From the NCBI GenBank assembly GCA_900758315.1, contig CAAERF010000058.1:1-6263 (forward strand): a DNA stretch of 6,263 nucleotides. Reading direction: 5' to 3'. Position 1 is the first letter of the stretch. Every line of letters begins with the position of its first letter. A program made the position numbers and the translations under genes. The notes beneath the pieces were generated by a model. It was not told where the DNA came from. It was given only the letters and a program-made list of their open reading frames with translations, and did no database searches. Positions 6,194-6,263 of the stretch are shown here, in pieces. This DNA comes from an uncultured Oscillospiraceae bacterium (GTDB lineage: Bacteria; Bacillota; Clostridia; Oscillospirales; Oscillospiraceae).

Positions 6194-6263
6194 GGGTCAT
6201 GCCTCCCTTCATAAGCAGTGCATAGTAGTTGTTGGTCTTGTAGGGGCGAATCTTCGGGCGGAC
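6165..6263 (-). CDS. PrgI-type conjugation membrane protein, C-terminal fragment (cut by window edge)
   Basis: Thirty-two C-terminal residues are visible, followed by TAA; the gene starts outside the window. The segment IRPYKTNNYYALL matches, from memory, the end of PrgI-family proteins of Firmicutes ICEs. These are small two-helix membrane proteins encoded just before the VirB4-type ATPase and thought to be VirB3-like parts of the mating channel. The membrane helices themselves are not visible here, so the call rests on this tail and on position. The gene overlaps the start of the ATPase gene by 29 nt, and the ATPase ribosome site lies inside it, which suggests translational coupling. The last residues (ALLMKGGMTHDPVLEKDR) are hydrophilic and not informative. 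Confidence 0.7.
   Translation of the reverse strand, partial: VRPKIRPYKTNNYYALLMKGGMTHDPVLEKDR
6202..6207 (-). promoter_or_regulatory. Ribosome binding site of the VirB4-type gene
   Basis: GGGAGG on the minus strand, 8 nt before the ATG at 6193-6191. It lies inside the PrgI-type coding frame. Another ATG at 6200-6198 is in the PrgI frame and only one base from this site, so the ATG at 6193 is the supported start. Confidence 0.75.

Noticed and set aside
4178..6214. A 678-aa plus-strand open frame opposite the VirB4-type gene
   Set aside because: It is antisense to a gene with clear Walker A and B motifs, has no recognisable domain or ribosome site, and exists because of the codon usage of the real gene on the other strand.

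Overview
The window is a piece of a Tn1549/Tn916-like integrative and conjugative element (ICE) from a Gram-positive gut anaerobe, most likely a member of the Clostridia (Oscillospiraceae/Lachnospiraceae, Faecalibacterium-like). This rests on protein resemblance and gene order, not on a database search. All recognisable element genes lie on the minus strand, so the operon reads from the high-coordinate end toward position 1.

In transcription order it holds: the C-terminal end of a PrgI-type membrane protein (cut by the window edge); a complete VirB4/TraE-type ATPase (797 aa); a complete membrane-anchored NlpC/P60 peptidoglycan hydrolase (577 aa, CD1108-like); a small coiled-coil DUF4315-type protein (88 aa); and a secreted, membrane-anchored DUF4366/CD1107-type protein (243 aa). 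The five genes are packed with overlaps of 29, 4 and 11 nt and one 13-nt gap, each with a clear GGAGG-type ribosome site. They form one transfer unit: VirB4 powers the type IV secretion machine, the hydrolase opens the wall, and the others are envelope or accessory parts.

After them comes the start of a DNA topoisomerase III gene that is broken. It keeps about the first 106 codons and ends in a stop exactly inside the TOPRIM acidic motif. Its expected start position carries ATT instead of ATG behind a perfect ribosome site. Past the break (about position 690 downward) the sequence changes character. There is an AT-richer leader, then a 93-aa protein resembling the DUF6061 family, then a strong minus-strand terminator hairpin at 262-304.

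Positions 1-261 are about 33% GC (79/240 counted over 1-240), against 58% in a sampled block of the transfer genes (2101-2160). This stretch holds an apparent decayed plus-strand reading frame and a perfect 16-bp tandem duplication at 201-232. It looks like host flank or debris of another element. The simplest reading is a partly deleted ICE whose transfer module is intact in this window, while the module after topoisomerase III has been replaced by a short cargo/remnant segment. I see no wholly new system here. The topoisomerase break point, the ATT start, the hydrolase triad position and the 16-bp duplication are the points worth checking.
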